Source of the DNA: Ischnura elegans
Taxonomy: Eukaryota; Arthropoda; Insecta; Odonata; Coenagrionidae
DNA length: 64,000 nt
Reading direction: 5' to 3'
Assembly: GCF_921293095.1 (NCBI RefSeq)
Contig: NW_025791658.1
Location: 1,550,001 to 1,614,000, forward strand
The notes beneath the pieces were generated by a model. It was given only the letters and a program-made list of their open reading frames with translations. It searched no databases and had not been told where the DNA came from. How positions within the stretch are numbered: position 1 is the stretch's first letter; the number at the start of each line of letters is the position of its first letter. The position numbers and the translations under genes are program-made. This document shows, piece by piece, positions 32,846 through 43,809 of the stretch.

Positions 32846-32955
32846 TGGCATCCTATGGATGTCCATAAGTGGGACATTTGGACGTCCATAGGAAGTCCAT
32901 AGGACATCCAATGGATGTCCATGGATGTCAGCCAGGGCATCCAATGGATGTCCAA
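32846..32955. repeat. degenerate palindromic minisatellite of GGATGTCCA units
   Basis: Words such as GGACATCCAATGGATGTCC, itself a palindrome, recur with spacing of about 10-30 bp. The array can pair with itself in many registers. Nothing coding overlaps it with support. Confidence 0.65.
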
Positions 32956-34431
32956 AGGAGGAGGACTGTTGGGGTGTGTGTAGCTTATTAGCCGAGGCGA
33001 CCAGGCATGCAACTGTCGACTGAACATTGCATGCGTGCGCATGATACTGCCCTGATGACAACGCTCCAGGCAGACACAATCTCAGTTCACAGCCCATACT
33101 AGTGGTGAGTTGTTCCCACTTGAAGTAACTTACTTCCCCTAGCACGAATACTATCGTATAGTGTGTCATAAAGCCCGTAGGTAAGTCTAGACATCAACAG
33201 AGGATGCTTCCAAAACCTTCCGACCATTCGCCTTCCCTTTTTTTTATGGGAAGAGCTAGCAATGGTACGTCCTTGCAACACAACACCATGTTAACTACTG
33301 CTGTGTGATGTTAAATTTTTGAACCAATACTGTTGGCACCATTGGTGACCTGGTCGGTGTAATCCTGAGCAACCAGAAGACGCTCCTCCGTTGGGACGTG
33401 TGGTGGAGTGTCCAGGTTGCCTCAGCTAATAGAGGCCTAAGCCACTCGTTTTCAGCAACAAACTAGGGTGGCCATGTACACTTGGCAACGTTAACCGTTT
33501 TGGACTCTGCATTATCTTTGACTCTGGGGGTAGTTGTGCTCCCTCCTTTCGGGGTTTATAACCCTACCAACGGCATTGGTTCGCGATTGATTATATGAAT
33601 TAGCTATATGGATAATTGTTGCTTGAACGTAAATTGCACACTTCGAATTGAATTCCTCCTTTTATTCTGAGAATTGTCAAGTTTTGAATGAAGCTCTACC
33701 GCCAATATTAATGCATTTAATGCAGCAACAATTTCCATTTTGTGTATAGATTGAAATCAAGATATATCGAACCTAATTCACACATTTTCAGTGACGAAGT
33801 AGGGTGGGTGTGTACATTTGGCAATGTTAAATTTACTCCAGCCCTCTCTCTCTCTCTCTCCCTCTCACTGTACTTCCCTCCCCTATCAGCAAAGCATGTA
33901 AACCCTTTCAGTGCTATCCTTCTTCCCGGGGTACAGTCGAAAAATCCAGAGGGTATTTTAATAAAATGTGGCAATTAGGAAAAATAAACTTTATGTAGTC
34001 AATTTTATAGATATCTTTAAGCGGTTTTTTTTTAATTAATGAGATTAAATTGGACAATAATCACAACATTTTTTATACGTTTACTGATGTATAAGTTTTA
34101 TTATTTTCCTCTCTCCCTCTCTCTCACTGTACTTCCCCTCCCCAATCAGCAAAGGGCTTCAAGAGCGTCCGGACATCCACAGAAGCTCACCGACAAACAT
34201 GAGGGGAACAGACTAAAGATCAGTTCAAGACCTTTGAGAACGAACGCACAATTGTAATGCAGTTTTGATTTCTGCAGGATAGCCCTCAATATACGATGTC
34301 TTGTGTAGGTTTTTCAACTTACGAAGAAGTTCTCGGAATTCATCTTGTTCGTATGTCGAGGACTTACGGTACTTGCTATGCATTGCTTCCATATTTTCCC
34401 ACTTATATATTCAGCAGTATGATGATTTTGT
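32956..34431. other. unassigned region with CT microsatellite
   Basis: No gene recognised. Two related blocks (33840-33900 and 34110-34155) share CACTGTACTTCCCTCCCC, a CT run and a CAG that could act as a 3' splice site. A short open stretch follows the second (34150-34256, QRASRASGHPQKL..), too weak to call an exon. Confidence 0.35.
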
Positions 34432-34862
34432 GTATGTGATGTATTTTTGTTTGTGTATAAGAATTCTAAAATAACAGACTAACTGCATCAATAATAATAT
34501 ATTGTTGATTTTAGGTAAAATATAAACGTTGCAAGATATTTAAGTGAAAGTTTGGGTTATCCGGGTTTTTCGATTATTCGAGCCGTCCCTTCCCATCATT
34601 AGCCCGGATAATCGGGAGTGCATTGAATGTTGATTTTTTTGTATGTGATGTATTTTTTTAGTGTATAAGAACTCTAAAATAACAGGAACAAACTGCATCA
34701 ATAATAATATATTGTGTGTTTTAGGTAAATTATGAACGTTGCAAGACATTTAAGTCAAAGTTTGGTTTATCCGTGGTTTTAGGTTATCCGTGCCGCCCCC
34801 TCCTTAGCACGGACAATCGGGAGTGTACTGAATGCTGATTTTTGTGTATGTGATGTATTTTT
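34432..34862. repeat. 205-bp tandem duplication upstream of the zinc-finger exon
   Basis: Two copies, plus the start of a third, begin TGTATGTGATGTATTTTT at about 34432, 34639 and 34846. Each holds TGCATCAATAATAATATATT and an inverted pair GGTTATCCG / CGGATAATCGGGAGTG. The inverted pair resembles pogo-like ends, so a MITE may have been duplicated in tandem. Confidence 0.7.
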
Positions 34863-34874
34863 TTTATTCTGAAG

Positions 34875-35624
34875 GTCCTGGATAGCGGAGGTGAACGTGG
34901 ACCAGGGGGTGAGAGTCTACAGGGGATGCACTCTGGAGAAACGGTGGACAAGACTAACGAAAGCCGCAAGAGCGACGTCGGTGGCGGAAGGCAGCACGCG
35001 TGCGGCACGTGTTCGATGTCATTCGCTCGGAAAGACGACCTCAGCAGGCACGTGCGTTCGCATTCTGGAGAGAGGCCTTATTCGTGCAGGCTCTGCCTCA
35101 AAACCTTCACTCAGAGCTTCAACCTGGACAGGCACGTGCGCGCGCACGGCTCGGAGAGGCCCCACGCGTGCGGCGAGTGTAAGAAATCGTTCGTCGACAG
35201 CGGGGATCTCACGAAGCACATGCGGACGCACACGGGAGAGAAGCCGTACGCTTGCACCGTGTGCTGCAAGGCGTTCAGCAAGAGCTGCAACCTCAACAGA
35301 CACGTCTTGACGCACACGGGACAGAAATTGTATTCGTGCGACGTCTGTTGCAAGGCTTTCTCCGGGAGTGATCACCTCCGCGTGCACATGCGAGTACATT
35401 CGGGAGAGAAACCGTACTCGTGCAATGCGTGTCCCAAGTCGTTTGCGCAGAGGAGCGACCTGAAAGCGCACGTCCGCACGCACACGGGGGAAAGACCGTA
35501 CAAGTGCAGTGTTTGCGCAAAGGCATTCACGCAGAGTAGCAACCTCGACAGGCATATGCTCATTCATAAATCGGTTAAGGACGAAAATTTGAGAAAGGAG
35601 GAGGAGAAGGAGTCGATGACGTGA
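34875..35624 (+). CDS. C2H2 zinc-finger protein, last exon, seven fingers
   Basis: After the acceptor TTTTTATTCTGAAG the frame is open from 34875 to the stop at 35622-35624 (an internal ATG is at 34926). It encodes a short Gly/Glu-rich linker, then seven fingers, each C-x2-C-x12-H-x3-H. Linkers are mostly canonical (HTGEKPY, HSGERPY, HTGERPY). Helix positions differ between fingers (e.g. RKDDLSRH, QSFNLDRH, DSGDLTKH), so a specific DNA site of about 20 bp is likely. The tail is a charged KEEEKE. It is presumably a nuclear DNA-binding regulator. 5' exons are not identified; exon 462-551 is the style of partner expected but is too far away to link. GC-rich codon use differs from the AT-rich surroundings, as expected for a live exon. 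Confidence 0.9.
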   Translation, partial: VLDSGGERGPGGESLQGMHSGETVDKTNESRKSDVGGGRQHACGTCSMSFARKDDLSRHVRSHSGERPYSCRLCLKTFTQSFNLDRHVRAHGSERPHACGECKKSFVDSGDLTKHMRTHTGEKPYACTVCCKAFSKSCNLNRHVLTHTGQKLYSCDVCCKAFSGSDHLRVHMRVHSGEKPYSCNACPKSFAQRSDLKAHVRTHTGERPYKCSVCAKAFTQSSNLDRHMLIHKSVKDENLRKEEEKESMT

Positions 35625-35905
35625 TCACGATGAAAAGATAGAAAGTCTTATACGACCGACTCTCGATTATCCGGCTTCGGTTTATCCGTGTTGTTGATTA
35701 TCCGCCCAGGAGTTCACACAGTGGCAATGGCAAACCGCATCGCAAGTTGACTTGTGTCGACGTGTGTCGATGAATGGAAAGCACCCAGTGTAGTTTCCGA
35801 TGTCGCATAGTGGTTTTGCCCCTTTGCATTGTTCGGGAATCAGCCTCGATGGTTGGCCTGGACTGCAGTTTCATCAACATAATGAGCAGTCTTTTCAAAG
35901 CAAGT
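35605..35905 (+). repeat. 3' flank of zinc-finger exon, repeated at 47478-48090
   Basis: The end of the finger exon and its 3' side (GACGTGATCACGATGAAAAG, CTCTCGATTATCCGGCT, AGGAGTTCACACAGTG, GCATTGTTCGGGAATCAGCC) recur at 47478-48090. There about 350 bp of extra sequence separate the two halves. The last part reads like the start of a LINE endonuclease (FHQHNEQSFQSKL). The segment is either a duplicated gene end or a repeat that inserted next to the gene. Confidence 0.6.
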
Positions 35906-36169
35906 TGACTGCATATAGGAGGCCCAATTGCATTTTATTGAAGGCTGATTTCTGTTGCCACTTCGGTCGCATTTTAATCGGTCTTCATAAATGTCCACAG
36001 CATGGTGGTGAGTGCATTGGGATCCCTTTATCTCCAATATTTGGCAGTGTAATGTTTATAATTGCAAGGAATGGCATTGAAAAGTAATGAATCTGATAAT
36101 CTCTATAGTCTACGGCTCAACTTTGCCGAAGTTCATTACAAACAAATGGAAAGAAAACTATTTACTTAT

Positions 36170-36465
36170 CGGGGATCGGGTTGGAGTGGTGGCTAGAGTG
36201 TTGGCTTCCCACCTTAGTGGGCTCGGGTTCAAATCATGGAGGTGGCACAGAATTTTCATAGACTACCTGATCCCTGCTTGAATGCTATGTGGAGGAGATT
36301 TCAAGCGCAACACTCTGTCCATCGGATGGGACGTTAAGCCGTGGTCCCCTTGGTGACTTAGGTTAAGAGCAGGTTGACGCCAGCGCTGGGTTTCTCTCCA
36401 CCGTTCCTTCCATATACCCTTCCCTCATGGTGCAAATGACTTCAGCTGTCGGTCTCCTCCTCCAA
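36170..36465 (+). mobile_element. tRNA-derived SINE
   Basis: The head has A-box-like GGAGTGGTGGCTAGAGTG and B-box GGGCTCGGGTTCAAATC. The body has GGATGGGACGTTAAGCCGTG followed by GTCCCCTTGG, a conserved block seen in several invertebrate SINEs. The tail abuts the TA-flanked element at 36469. No clear target duplication. Confidence 0.7.
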
Positions 36466-36468
36466 ATA

Positions 36469-38291
36469 CCGTATATCTCCGAATATAGTCCCCCTCTGAA
36501 TATAGTCCCCCCCCCAATTTTGAGACCTCAGTTTTGGGAAAAATTTTAAAATGCAAAGGAAGGCAATTTTTCTGTGGTTAGCAAGTTAAGATTCTAGAGT
36601 CTATAAAAACTATTATTTTCTGTGAAGATGAAGAACAAATCTGTTCACATATTTTCCATCATAACAAAATAACTATACCTAAAACATGTTGTGATCCATT
36701 GCATGTATCAGTAATTTATAGTTCCTTAACCAGATGTAATGAAGAAATGAGAAAACTTTTTTAGCATCCAAGGCTATTGTATTTTTTAAACATTCACAAA
36801 TTATTAATATTTTTGATTTCCAAATGACTACAGACAATGTCAATATATAAGCTTTAACTTAAAGCCCATAAACAGTATTGCATTTGGCCCTGAAACTTCC
36901 TTAGATCCAGTGTAACACACCCATCAAGTCATCACAAATCCAAGTGACCTGAAGAATTTAGGAAATCTAAATAAAATTGTGTTAAATAAATTATAAATAT
37001 TATAAAAATATTGCCATCAAATGCCTGCTAAGCAAAATAATTAAACTACAGGACTTACAAATATCAAAGTAATAAAATTAAGAAATAAACTTTTTCCAAC
37101 AAACATTAAAACTGAAAAAAATATGATATCAATTTTCAATGCCTCATCGCGAATCATTGCGTAAGTTACACAAAGAGCTTCTGCTCTGCATTTGCGCACA
37201 AATTCGAGGATATTTTCCTCTAATTCTTTGAATCTGCCGCATCGAGACCCCTGAAATGACTTCCGCGATGTATTAGCGCTTTGCAAGCGCTGTGAATACT
37301 ATGATTTACGGCGTATTCTGCAACGGCTATTTTGAAATTGGCATCGAAACTCCGTCTTTGATGGCCTCTAATCTGCCGCAGGATTGATCCTCATCTTTCT
37401 ACTTGATCCATCACCTCACTGTTGAACGTAAAATTATTTTTAATAAAGAAAATATCGCGGAAATAATTGCGAAACATTATGTGACGTAATTAATCGATCC
37501 TACTTACCCTGGCGAATTGAATAGATTCCTCAATAAATTGATAACACTTTAGATGCTGAGTCGCTGGATTTCGATCAAATGCTGTAATGCCGGCGCTTCT
37601 GGTTTAAAGTCGTCGATTATTGCGCCTTTTCAGAAACAAATGAACATCACCTATTGCGCATTCTTGTTCTGTGAAGGCGGTAAAGGCAGTGGTTGTAAAC
37701 ACGAATCTCACGGGCACATAGCTACGGACGCAATGAAATGCTAAATCGTCACGAAAGGTTCACTTTATCTGCTTATTTTTCGCAATTATTTAAATCGTGT
37801 AACTATTAAATGAGCGACGGGTACATATATTATTGATTCAATTCTAGTGCTCGATTAATGTAATGATAGTGTGTGTTTAGTTTTCATTTTAATTATTTAC
37901 TGTTTTGCGTCATTAAGTGATCAGTGTCGATTGAATTATTCTAACAATACTTTTCCAAGAAAAATTAACGGCTACGCGATGGATTCCGTGAAAACGCGTA
38001 TTCGATATGCTATTTGAATCGGAAGAATCGTATCTTTACAACATTTGTGGTAAAAATTGTCTTAATTTCCGGTAAAACGTGGCAGTATTTACTAATATTT
38101 CCGATTATAATCCTCATAAATATACTCAAATAGAAAGACTACGAGAACATTAGCCATTATGCCGTTATTTATACCTTTATGGTCACCTTTAGTATGCTAA
38201 ACTGGATTACACTCGATTATAGTCCCCCCCCCCTTACTTTTCCGCGGCCATTTTTGGAAAAAAAGGGGGGACTATATTCGGAGATATACGG
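36469..38291. mobile_element. TA-flanked TIR element, CCGTATATCTCCGAATATAG ends, 1.8 kb
   Basis: CCGTATATCTCCGAATATAG with a C-run at the left, exactly inverted at the right, TA on both sides (36467-36468, 38292-38293). The interior is AT-rich with no transposase frame; open stretches at 37041-37286 (minus) and 37553-37744 (plus) show no motif. Ends of this type belong to mariner/Tigger-like groups. Confidence 0.8.
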
Positions 38292-38313
38292 TACATACCA
38301 TGCCACCCATTTA

Positions 38314-38482
38314 CCGTATTTCTCCAAGAATAATCTCCCCCTGAATATAGTACCCCCCCCCCCCCCTAATTTTGAGGCTTGAGGAAAAAATTTTAAAAAA
38401 TGGGTTTTGAATATAGTCCCCTCTTAACTTATATCATGGGCATTTTTGGAGAAAAGGGGGGACTATATTCAGACAAAAACGG
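38314..38482. mobile_element. short MITE related to the 36469 element, 169 bp
   Basis: Left CCGTATTTCTCCAAGAATAA and a right end GACTATATTCAGACAAAAACGG share the CCGT start, the TATAGTCCCC-type block and TA flanks (38312-38313, 38483-38484). It lies only 20 bp from its longer relative. A long C-run is inside. Confidence 0.75.
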
Positions 38483-38633
38483 TAATTGACACCAATTTAT
38501 TCTTGCGGTACAACTAGTTTCGATGCAACGGCGTCACCTTCATATATACCAAGGTTACAAGCATAAAATACGCCCTTGTGTATCATGAAAGTGATGTGAA
38601 TTCAGTGGGGGTAGAAAACTATGTACTTATCCG

Positions 38634-41600
38634 CAGGGGCGCAGCTAGGAATTAAGGCTAGTTGATTAAACCTGGCTCAGCAATAGAGTGGGCGATAGTG
38701 AATTGGAATTAGCACACAGTCACCAGCTATTTCGACGTGATCGGAGCTCTCGTGGTTGGGGGTGTACTTATGGCGATTGACCCCACCATCCCGGCCACTC
38801 GACGTTTTGATCTCGAGTGTGAAATAGTGTAGGTTGAAATTCGGCTTGAGGATGGTTGCGGAATCCGGAAGAAAAAAACTCTTCATTGGCTGCTTCCATC
38901 GTCCCCCTTCAAGTGATGTATCAGTGTTAGAGGCATGCCTTGAGTCGGTCCTCCGCGTTCACACCCTTGGTGACCTAATCCTACTAGGGGATTTCAACCT
39001 CCCGATCACATGGAATTCCCAGACCAGCGGCATCAGCGCCAACAACAATGGCACGTTTCTTATAGATCATTTCTTAGACGGCATGGGCCTTTTCCAGTGC
39101 AACCCTTTCCCCACCAGAAATTTGGCAACCTTGGATCTCGTCCTTTCCTCATTCAGTGTAAACTCTCCCACCACATGCAGGAATATTTTCAACTCGGACC
39201 ACTCCTCGCTCGAGTTCTCATCGCCCATGTCCCTCCCCCACTGCATTTCTGCCCAAACTTCGCCACCAGCACGGTCAGTGAAATCTTGGAAGAAGGCCGA
39301 CTGGGAAGCCATCAACTGCACCCTCTCCCTCCTGCCCTGGGGTCTCCTGGAGAGCGGGTCCCCGGATGATGCTAGACAGAAGTGTTTTATGACTTTGTGC
39401 ACGGTGTCACCAATGGCTTAGTTATCCCTCCCGAAGAATATCGAAGAAAAGACCCATGTGGCTCACAGCTGAAACCACCCGAGAAAACAAAAGAGCTGCT
39501 TGGAAGCTTTGGAAATCTTTTCCCAATCCCCACACATATGCCTCATTTTCTTCCCTTCGTAGAGTGTCACGGAATCTCTTAAGCCGCATTGTAGCAATAG
39601 CATCAAATCAATTACAGATGACATGGCTTCTAACCCTAAACGCTTCTGGTCATTATTTAACTCGAAACGGAAATCAGCCCGAATACCATCCATCATTAAA
39701 GCAGACCAAGGGTCTTCTCGGGGGTTGAGCGACCTTCGGCTTTTAACAAATACTTTCCTCAAACTTCACCCCTCCCACTCTGCAATTCGAACTTCCAACA
39801 CTTTATCCGGTTTGCTCTCACTCACTTGCCATGGTCTCTGTTACGCCCGAGGAGACTCTACGTACGCCTCCTTAAATCTTTGCCTCCCAACAAAGCCACT
39901 GGAGCCGACGGCCTCGGATCACTCTTTCTGCACCGAACAGCTGATACTCTCCACATCCCCCTCTGTAAATTATGCAAGCGATTCTTTTCAGCGGGATCAT
40001 TTCCTTCAACTTGGAAAACAGCACTTGTTACTCCCATTTTGAAATCCGGCAAAAAAGATGATGTAAGTAACTATCGTCCTGTGTCTATCCTCCCTATTCT
40101 TTCTATTTTATTCGAACGTGTTATTCATGACCGACTTCTAGCATTTACTATCGCTTACATCTCACCCCAGCAGCATGGCTTCCTTCCTGCTAGCTCCACT
40201 GTTACGAACCTATCTATCCTACATCAGCATATCACCGCTGCTTTCGAAGCTTCTCAAGTAGGCGTTTGCTACATTGACTTTGCTTAAGCCTTCGACTCTG
40301 TCAATCACACCCTTCTCATCCACAAATTGTCTTATCGCTACAATATCCACGGCTCTTTCCTATCTATACTCTCGAATTTCCTAACCGACCGCACTCAGCG
40401 AGTTATTCTTGACGGAGCGTCTTCTCCAAGCACCCCCATCCTTTCAGGCATCCCCCAAGGCAGTGTTCTCGGACCTCTTCTCTTTTCCCTCTTCATTGAC
40501 GATATTACGAGCTGTGCACTTTCTAACGCATGCGGAATTCTCCTCTTTGCAGATGACTGCAAAATATTCAAAAGAGTCGAGAATACTTCTGACTCTCTGT
40601 CTTTGCAGTCTTCCCTTCATTCCCTCGAGGCCTTCAGTGGCAACTCAAAATTAATATAAGTAAATCAAAATACATACCTTTGTCTTTAAAATGCACCCTC
40701 ACTTCCCATAAATATACTATTTTTAATGAAATTGTTCCAATAGATTCCTCCATCAATGACTTGGGTGTTACTTTCGACCCCAAACTAACTTTTCTTCCGC
40801 ACCTCAACAATATGAAATCCAAGGCCATGTCAGTCGTGGGAGTTCTTAATCGACTCACTTCTGTTACCGATCCAATCGCCATGAGAGCTATTTTCACTGG
40901 TTGCGTTCTCCCAATCCTCGAGTACTGCTCCATAATTTACTCCACTGCCAGTTCCTCCAACCTTAAAATTCTTGAACGCCCAGTTAATTTCTTTATTTCA
41001 GTAGTCCGACACCGTGTTCCTCACCTCTATAATTCTTCTCGCTCTGAAGTAATGCCTGCCTTATCATTGGTCCCACTATACTCCCGTAAAATTTTCCATG
41101 ATATTTCCTTCATTTACAATGCCTTAAATGGCAAGTTCCGATCCTCAGATATGATGCCTTTCTTTTCACTCCACATTCGCACCAGCTCCTTCCGTAATAA
41201 TCACCTACTACACCAACCTAAATTCCGTCTTTCTCTCTCAGAGATCACTATTTTACAGACTCCCTACCTCCTTCAATGCCATTTTGAGTACTCACCCTTC
41301 CCTGGATCTTTCAATGCCCGTAAGATTATTCAGGAGGCAGCTTCGAAAAGCCATGTACTGAATTCCCTTTTTTTTTCTTTTTTATATCCTTTTTATAGTT
41401 TATATTTGTTAAAGCTGCAGATTTTATGTTTTGTATTCAATGTAAAGGCCATTTTGGCTGTGTTTGAACAATTTAATAAATAAATAAATAAAAACATTAA
41501 GGCTAGGGGGGATTTTAGGCGAAATTACCTAATACTTTGGGGTGTGGGGGTATTGTATACCCATCAGGGTAACTGGAAGTTGCAGGGGGCCCTCCTCCAG

Positions 41601-41740
41601 AAAATATTTAAGATTAAGGGTACAAAATGGCGAATTTTACGGCTTTCTGAGGGATATTTGATTAATCCTTGCACTTTTCTATGAGTAATACTAATCAATT
41701 AAGTAAAATGGATGAAATGAAAAAATTTCTCTAAGCTAGA
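38634..41740 (+). mobile_element. hAT MITE family C copy split by a LINE
   Basis: CAGGGGCGCAGCTAGGAATT starts at 38634. After ATTAAGGCTAG the LINE enters, and the MITE resumes at 41507 (GGGGGATTTTAGG.., TATACCCATCAGGGTAAC, ACGGCTTTCTGAGGGATATT). Its right end is worn, so the outer target duplication is not seen. Confidence 0.65.
38662..41495 (+). mobile_element. 5'-truncated CR1/Jockey-type LINE with 11-bp target duplication
   Basis: ATTAAGGCTAG at 38651-38661 and 41496-41506 is a perfect target duplication. The insert begins inside the APE endonuclease (NETWL.. in shifted frames) and ends in an AATAAATAAATAAA tail. Endonuclease: LLGDFNLPITWNS, NLATLDLVLSS, NSDHSSLEF (39820s frame break follows). 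RT: KATGADGLGS, SNYRPVSILPILSILFERVI, SGIPQGSVLGPLLFSLFIDD, FADDCKIF (all present). A stop replaces one residue of YIDFAxAFDSVNH (40285-40287), and four or more frameshifts occur. The post-RT NDLGVTFDPKLTFLPHL is intact. A dead but fairly young copy. Confidence 0.9.
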
Positions 41741-43809
41741 TAATTTCCTCCCACAATTTGGCTTATTCAATTCCCCGAGCTTAGGGCACAATGCATGTGT
41801 CTATCGCAAAGCGTATATCAAACGTGTAATGAAGAAATACTCAGGTTGCTTGAACCAGTTTGAACCAACAATTTTTTTTTTCTAATATAAAATTCCATGT
41901 TTTCAATAATTGTCTATATTTACAACATACTTCTTGTAAATACGTCATATAAAAATTAATAAAATGATAGAGTCAGAAGAATAAAGAAAACTTTATAATT
42001 TTTTAAAAGGGCCACGCGAAAAGCTTATTTTAGAGTTTTTTTTTTTTTTAAGATTTGTATTATTCAATTGTATAAGTTGTGATATTGTAACTTTTTACAG
42101 AATTTTTTTCTGTTGAAATTGTGATGAAAAACTTTTATATAGTTTTTACCTCTTGTGCTGTAATGATGAGTCTATCTCGTCATCGTATTTTCATAAGTGT
42201 AGCACTATTTAGAGGAACAATATAATTATTTTGAAAGCTTAAAAATGTTAAAACATTCATAGCATACATGAATAATTCGTATATCATGAAACGTGATGCA
42301 TTGGAAGGATTTAAATTATTTTATTCCAGTAGCGATAGCTGTGATCTCCATTTTTAATGATCACATTTTATTTTGCGGTTCTACTGTCGCGACCCGGCCC
42401 TGGATAAGCCGGGACTCGAATCCGAACTATTTTAACGTGGGCTCTTGCCCTTGGCGTCGGGTATCAATGATGGCACATGGATTGCATTTTAATAAAAAGA
42501 AAAAGGAACTCTACCTTTATTGGCGACAAGGCACGAACCACCCCGGGAGGCTGGAGGCAGGAGAAGGCGGCAGCACGCTGTGGCGGCGATCAACGGACTG
42601 GCAAATACTGGCCTAGCCACGGATAGTGCGCGAGGAATTTCCCAAGTTCCCGGAGGGGGAAGGGATTATGAAGTCTAAATTTCGCAAGTAACGGAAGTTG
42701 ATGGCGAAAATGGCCCACAAAAGAGGCCCTAAAAGCAAGGTATGAAGAGAGTGAAAGCAAGAGCAAAAGAGCCCGGGAAGCGGGTATTGGACGAGCCAAG
42801 TAGGCGCAAGACAAGCGTTGACGGTAATTAAGCCGGGCACAATCACGCCCTTCGCGATTAAAACTTCACCCCGAAGTAGTGGAAGACTCGAAGTAGAAGA
42901 CCCGAAGTATATCCCAGTTTACCTTTATATAGTGTCTCTCGAATGACGTAGAGACGTTCAAAAAGCCCAGGTGGGGGGTATTCCGCGAAAACATATCTTT
43001 TAAACTAAACCCCCCCTTCCAAAGGTTAGAACCCGTGAGCGCTCCATTAATGGTGTTTATTCCTATTTGCCAGTCTTTCGGTCGTTGCCTTTCCTTCTCC
43101 ATCCTCCCGGATCTCCCATTTTATGACAAACAGGGCTGTTTGTGCATCGTCCTCTGCCTCGCAAACAGCCCTGTCCTTTGCGAAATAATTTGCAAATGGC
43201 CCCCGAATTTCGGGCCATTACACTATGTTGATTACAAAATATCATTTCATTACCTATCATTTAAAAGAGAACCGCAGAAAAGTATAAATGGAGAATGGGA
43301 GCACTATATTGGGAAAATAAATCAAAGTGGAAGTGTTTAAGAGCCAGAATAGTGTTGTAATCCATTTCTGGGCATGGACTCTCCTAACGTTTTCTCGGAA
43401 AGGGCCCCATCACGAGCCCCACCAAGGGCCCCCCATTCACCCCAGACTGCCCGTGAAATTGGCACGAGAAGTAAAAAGATCACGACCAAAACATCAAATG
43501 TATGCTCAAATGAAAAATTCCCTGGATTGCTATTCTGACCTCGGAGAGGAAGGTAGGATAAATTTATTGACCAACAAAATATAGGCAACCAAGTTACTCT
43601 GCCTTTTCAATTAACCATAGGAAAATCTTCCAAAAAAGGATGAACAAATTTATCAGCAATATTTTGAGACATGATGGTCTCATGACATCATTCATCGGCA
43701 ACCAGGAATTTTTGTCTACATGTCCAGACAAAAATGTTTATTTCATCCATTAAACGTAACAATTACATTTTATTTCAATCAAAGTTGAATATACAACATG
43801 CTCCATTAA
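41741..43809. other. unassigned region
   Basis: No intact gene found. 42390-42480 has a GGACTCGAATCC word that could be a reversed B box, but no partner A box is clear. 42860-42925 repeats GAAGTAG/CCCGAAGTA words. 43130-43186 forms a 13-bp hairpin (CAGGGCTGTTTG / CAAACAGCCCTG). 43380-43450 resembles the GGGCCCC-rich MITE end seen at 50400-50490. Confidence 0.35.

Noticed and set aside
33840..34155. Exons after the two CAG sites in the CT-rich duplicated blocks
   Set aside because: Open stretches are short, share no motif, and the acceptor look is explained by the CT microsatellite.
35019..35567. Minus-strand 182-aa frame opposite the zinc fingers
   Set aside because: A shadow of the repeated finger codons; the repetitive Arg/Val pattern follows from the reverse complement.
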